Positions 52,566 to 53,057 of a stretch of 53,057 bases of DNA are shown piece after piece. The DNA is taken from NCBI GenBank assembly GCA_018661465.1, contig JABJIC010000005.1, positions 1 through 53,057 on the forward strand, in the 5' to 3' direction. The notes beneath the pieces are model-generated. The model was not told where the DNA came from. It saw only the letters and a program-made list of their open reading frames with translations, and did not search any database. The number at the start of each line of letters is the position of its first letter. Within the stretch, counting starts at the first letter, position 1. Source of the DNA: Gammaproteobacteria bacterium (GTDB taxonomy: Bacteria > Pseudomonadota > Gammaproteobacteria > Pseudomonadales > Pseudohongiellaceae). Position numbers and translations under genes: made by a program.

Positions 52566-53057
52566 ATGTATTGTGTTTCACAAAACTCCACTGGGTTAAG
52601 AAAAGGTTTTGTTTCTTTTGGCTTATTGCTATCGATGTCCTTTCTGCTGGTTGGCACGGGCAAGCTTTACGCCGCCGCAGAGCCTGGCCTGGCTTTCGAG
52701 GCTCTCTATGAGCAACAGTGTGCCGTCTGCCATGGTAATGAACTACAGGGCGAAGCAATCGGTGTGCCGCTTGTGGGTGGAGATCTTCTCCATGGTGAGT
52801 CACTTGAAGAAGTGGCTGTTAGTATCGCAGAGGGTTATCCCAATTCGGGAATGCCTGCCTGGTCGGAGGCTCTTACCACAACTCAAATAAGAACACTGGC
52901 AGTATTCATCGTTGAACAAAGAGACTCGATGCCATACGGTGAGTTCAATGTCCGTACTCCAATGCAGTTCCCTGAAGGTGTTGTCGCCAGCGACAAACAT
53001 GCGTTTACGGTGGAGCCGGTGGTCGAAGGGCTTGATCAGCTTACTTTCTCAATGGCG
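52566..53057 (+). CDS. Cytochrome c-PQQ sugar dehydrogenase fusion (partial, cut by window end)
   Basis: An ATG at 52566 opens a 164-codon frame that runs off the right edge. A signal peptide (FGLLLSMSFLLVGTGKLYA) is followed by a c-heme motif CAVCHGN and a likely axial Met in GMPAWSE. At the edge the sequence FTVEPVVEGLDQLTFSMA matches the start of PQQ sugar dehydrogenase propellers (compare EGLDYPWSIAFLP at 43818-44948). The full enzyme must lie beyond the window. Confidence 0.8.
   Translation, partial: MYCVSQNSTGLRKGFVSFGLLLSMSFLLVGTGKLYAAAEPGLAFEALYEQQCAVCHGNELQGEAIGVPLVGGDLLHGESLEEVAVSIAEGYPNSGMPAWSEALTTTQIRTLAVFIVEQRDSMPYGEFNVRTPMQFPEGVVASDKHAFTVEPVVEGLDQLTFSMA

Overview
This is a 53 kb chromosomal stretch of a free-living, probably marine, aerobic gammaproteobacterium of moderate GC. 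The evidence is a class I NrdB with NrdR-type boxes, a B12-riboswitch-controlled BtuB, an SHP/DHC/cytochrome b561 cluster, DUF5916 and DUF6445-like proteins, and many exported proteins with Sec signal peptides. I cannot name the genus from sequence reading alone. No phage genes, transposases, CRISPR arrays or rRNA genes were seen.

Layout. 1-210: a 42-bp tandem repeat that runs off the left edge. 0.5-3.2 kb: an operon of a cytochrome c/copper-monooxygenase-like protein and an exported partner of unknown function, closed by a strong terminator, then a CopC-like protein. 3.8-7.2 kb: an exported epoxide-hydrolase-like enzyme, a small membrane protein, and a heme-bearing Vgb-like propeller protein. 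7.2-9.7 kb: divergent c-type cytochromes (DHC / b561-SHP-DHC) around an intergenic region with short tandem repeats. 9.75-11.96 kb: cobalamin riboswitch and btuB. 12-16 kb: exported methyltransferase, GNAT, NrdR-box-controlled nrdB, acyl-CoA dehydrogenase. 16-23.6 kb: exported alpha/beta hydrolase, orphan hybrid histidine kinase, cold-shock protein, GNAT, metallophosphatase plus OPA-like transporter. 23.7-26.1 kb: a second copy of the 0.5-3.1 kb two-gene cassette, in inverted orientation. 26.4-43.3 kb: pentapeptide-repeat protein, exported FAH-family protein, PBP4-type peptidase, MFS transporter, RluA-type pseudouridine synthase, CinA C-terminal amidase, membrane-fused spermidine-synthase-like protein, pseudopilin-like Gly-Lys-repeat protein, 2OG-oxygenase-like protein, DUF5916 protein and aspartyl protease/PDZ. 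43.6-48.9 kb: a block with two PQQ enzymes and a VOC protein, bounded by two direct 3'-half tRNA-Met fragments. 49.3-53 kb: LTD lipoprotein, TetR regulator, and an exported protein upstream of a cytochrome c-PQQ sugar dehydrogenase fusion cut by the right edge.

Theme. Eight proteins carry ten CXXCH heme-c motifs, and three more-or-less complete PQQ enzymes are present, so the region is rich in periplasmic oxidation and electron transfer. Several enzymes normally found in the cytoplasm (FAH-like, methyltransferase, VOC, epoxide-hydrolase-like) carry signal peptides here. The strongest candidates for undescribed biology are the duplicated cytochrome-c/PHM-like cassette and the tRNA-fragment-bounded PQQ block.
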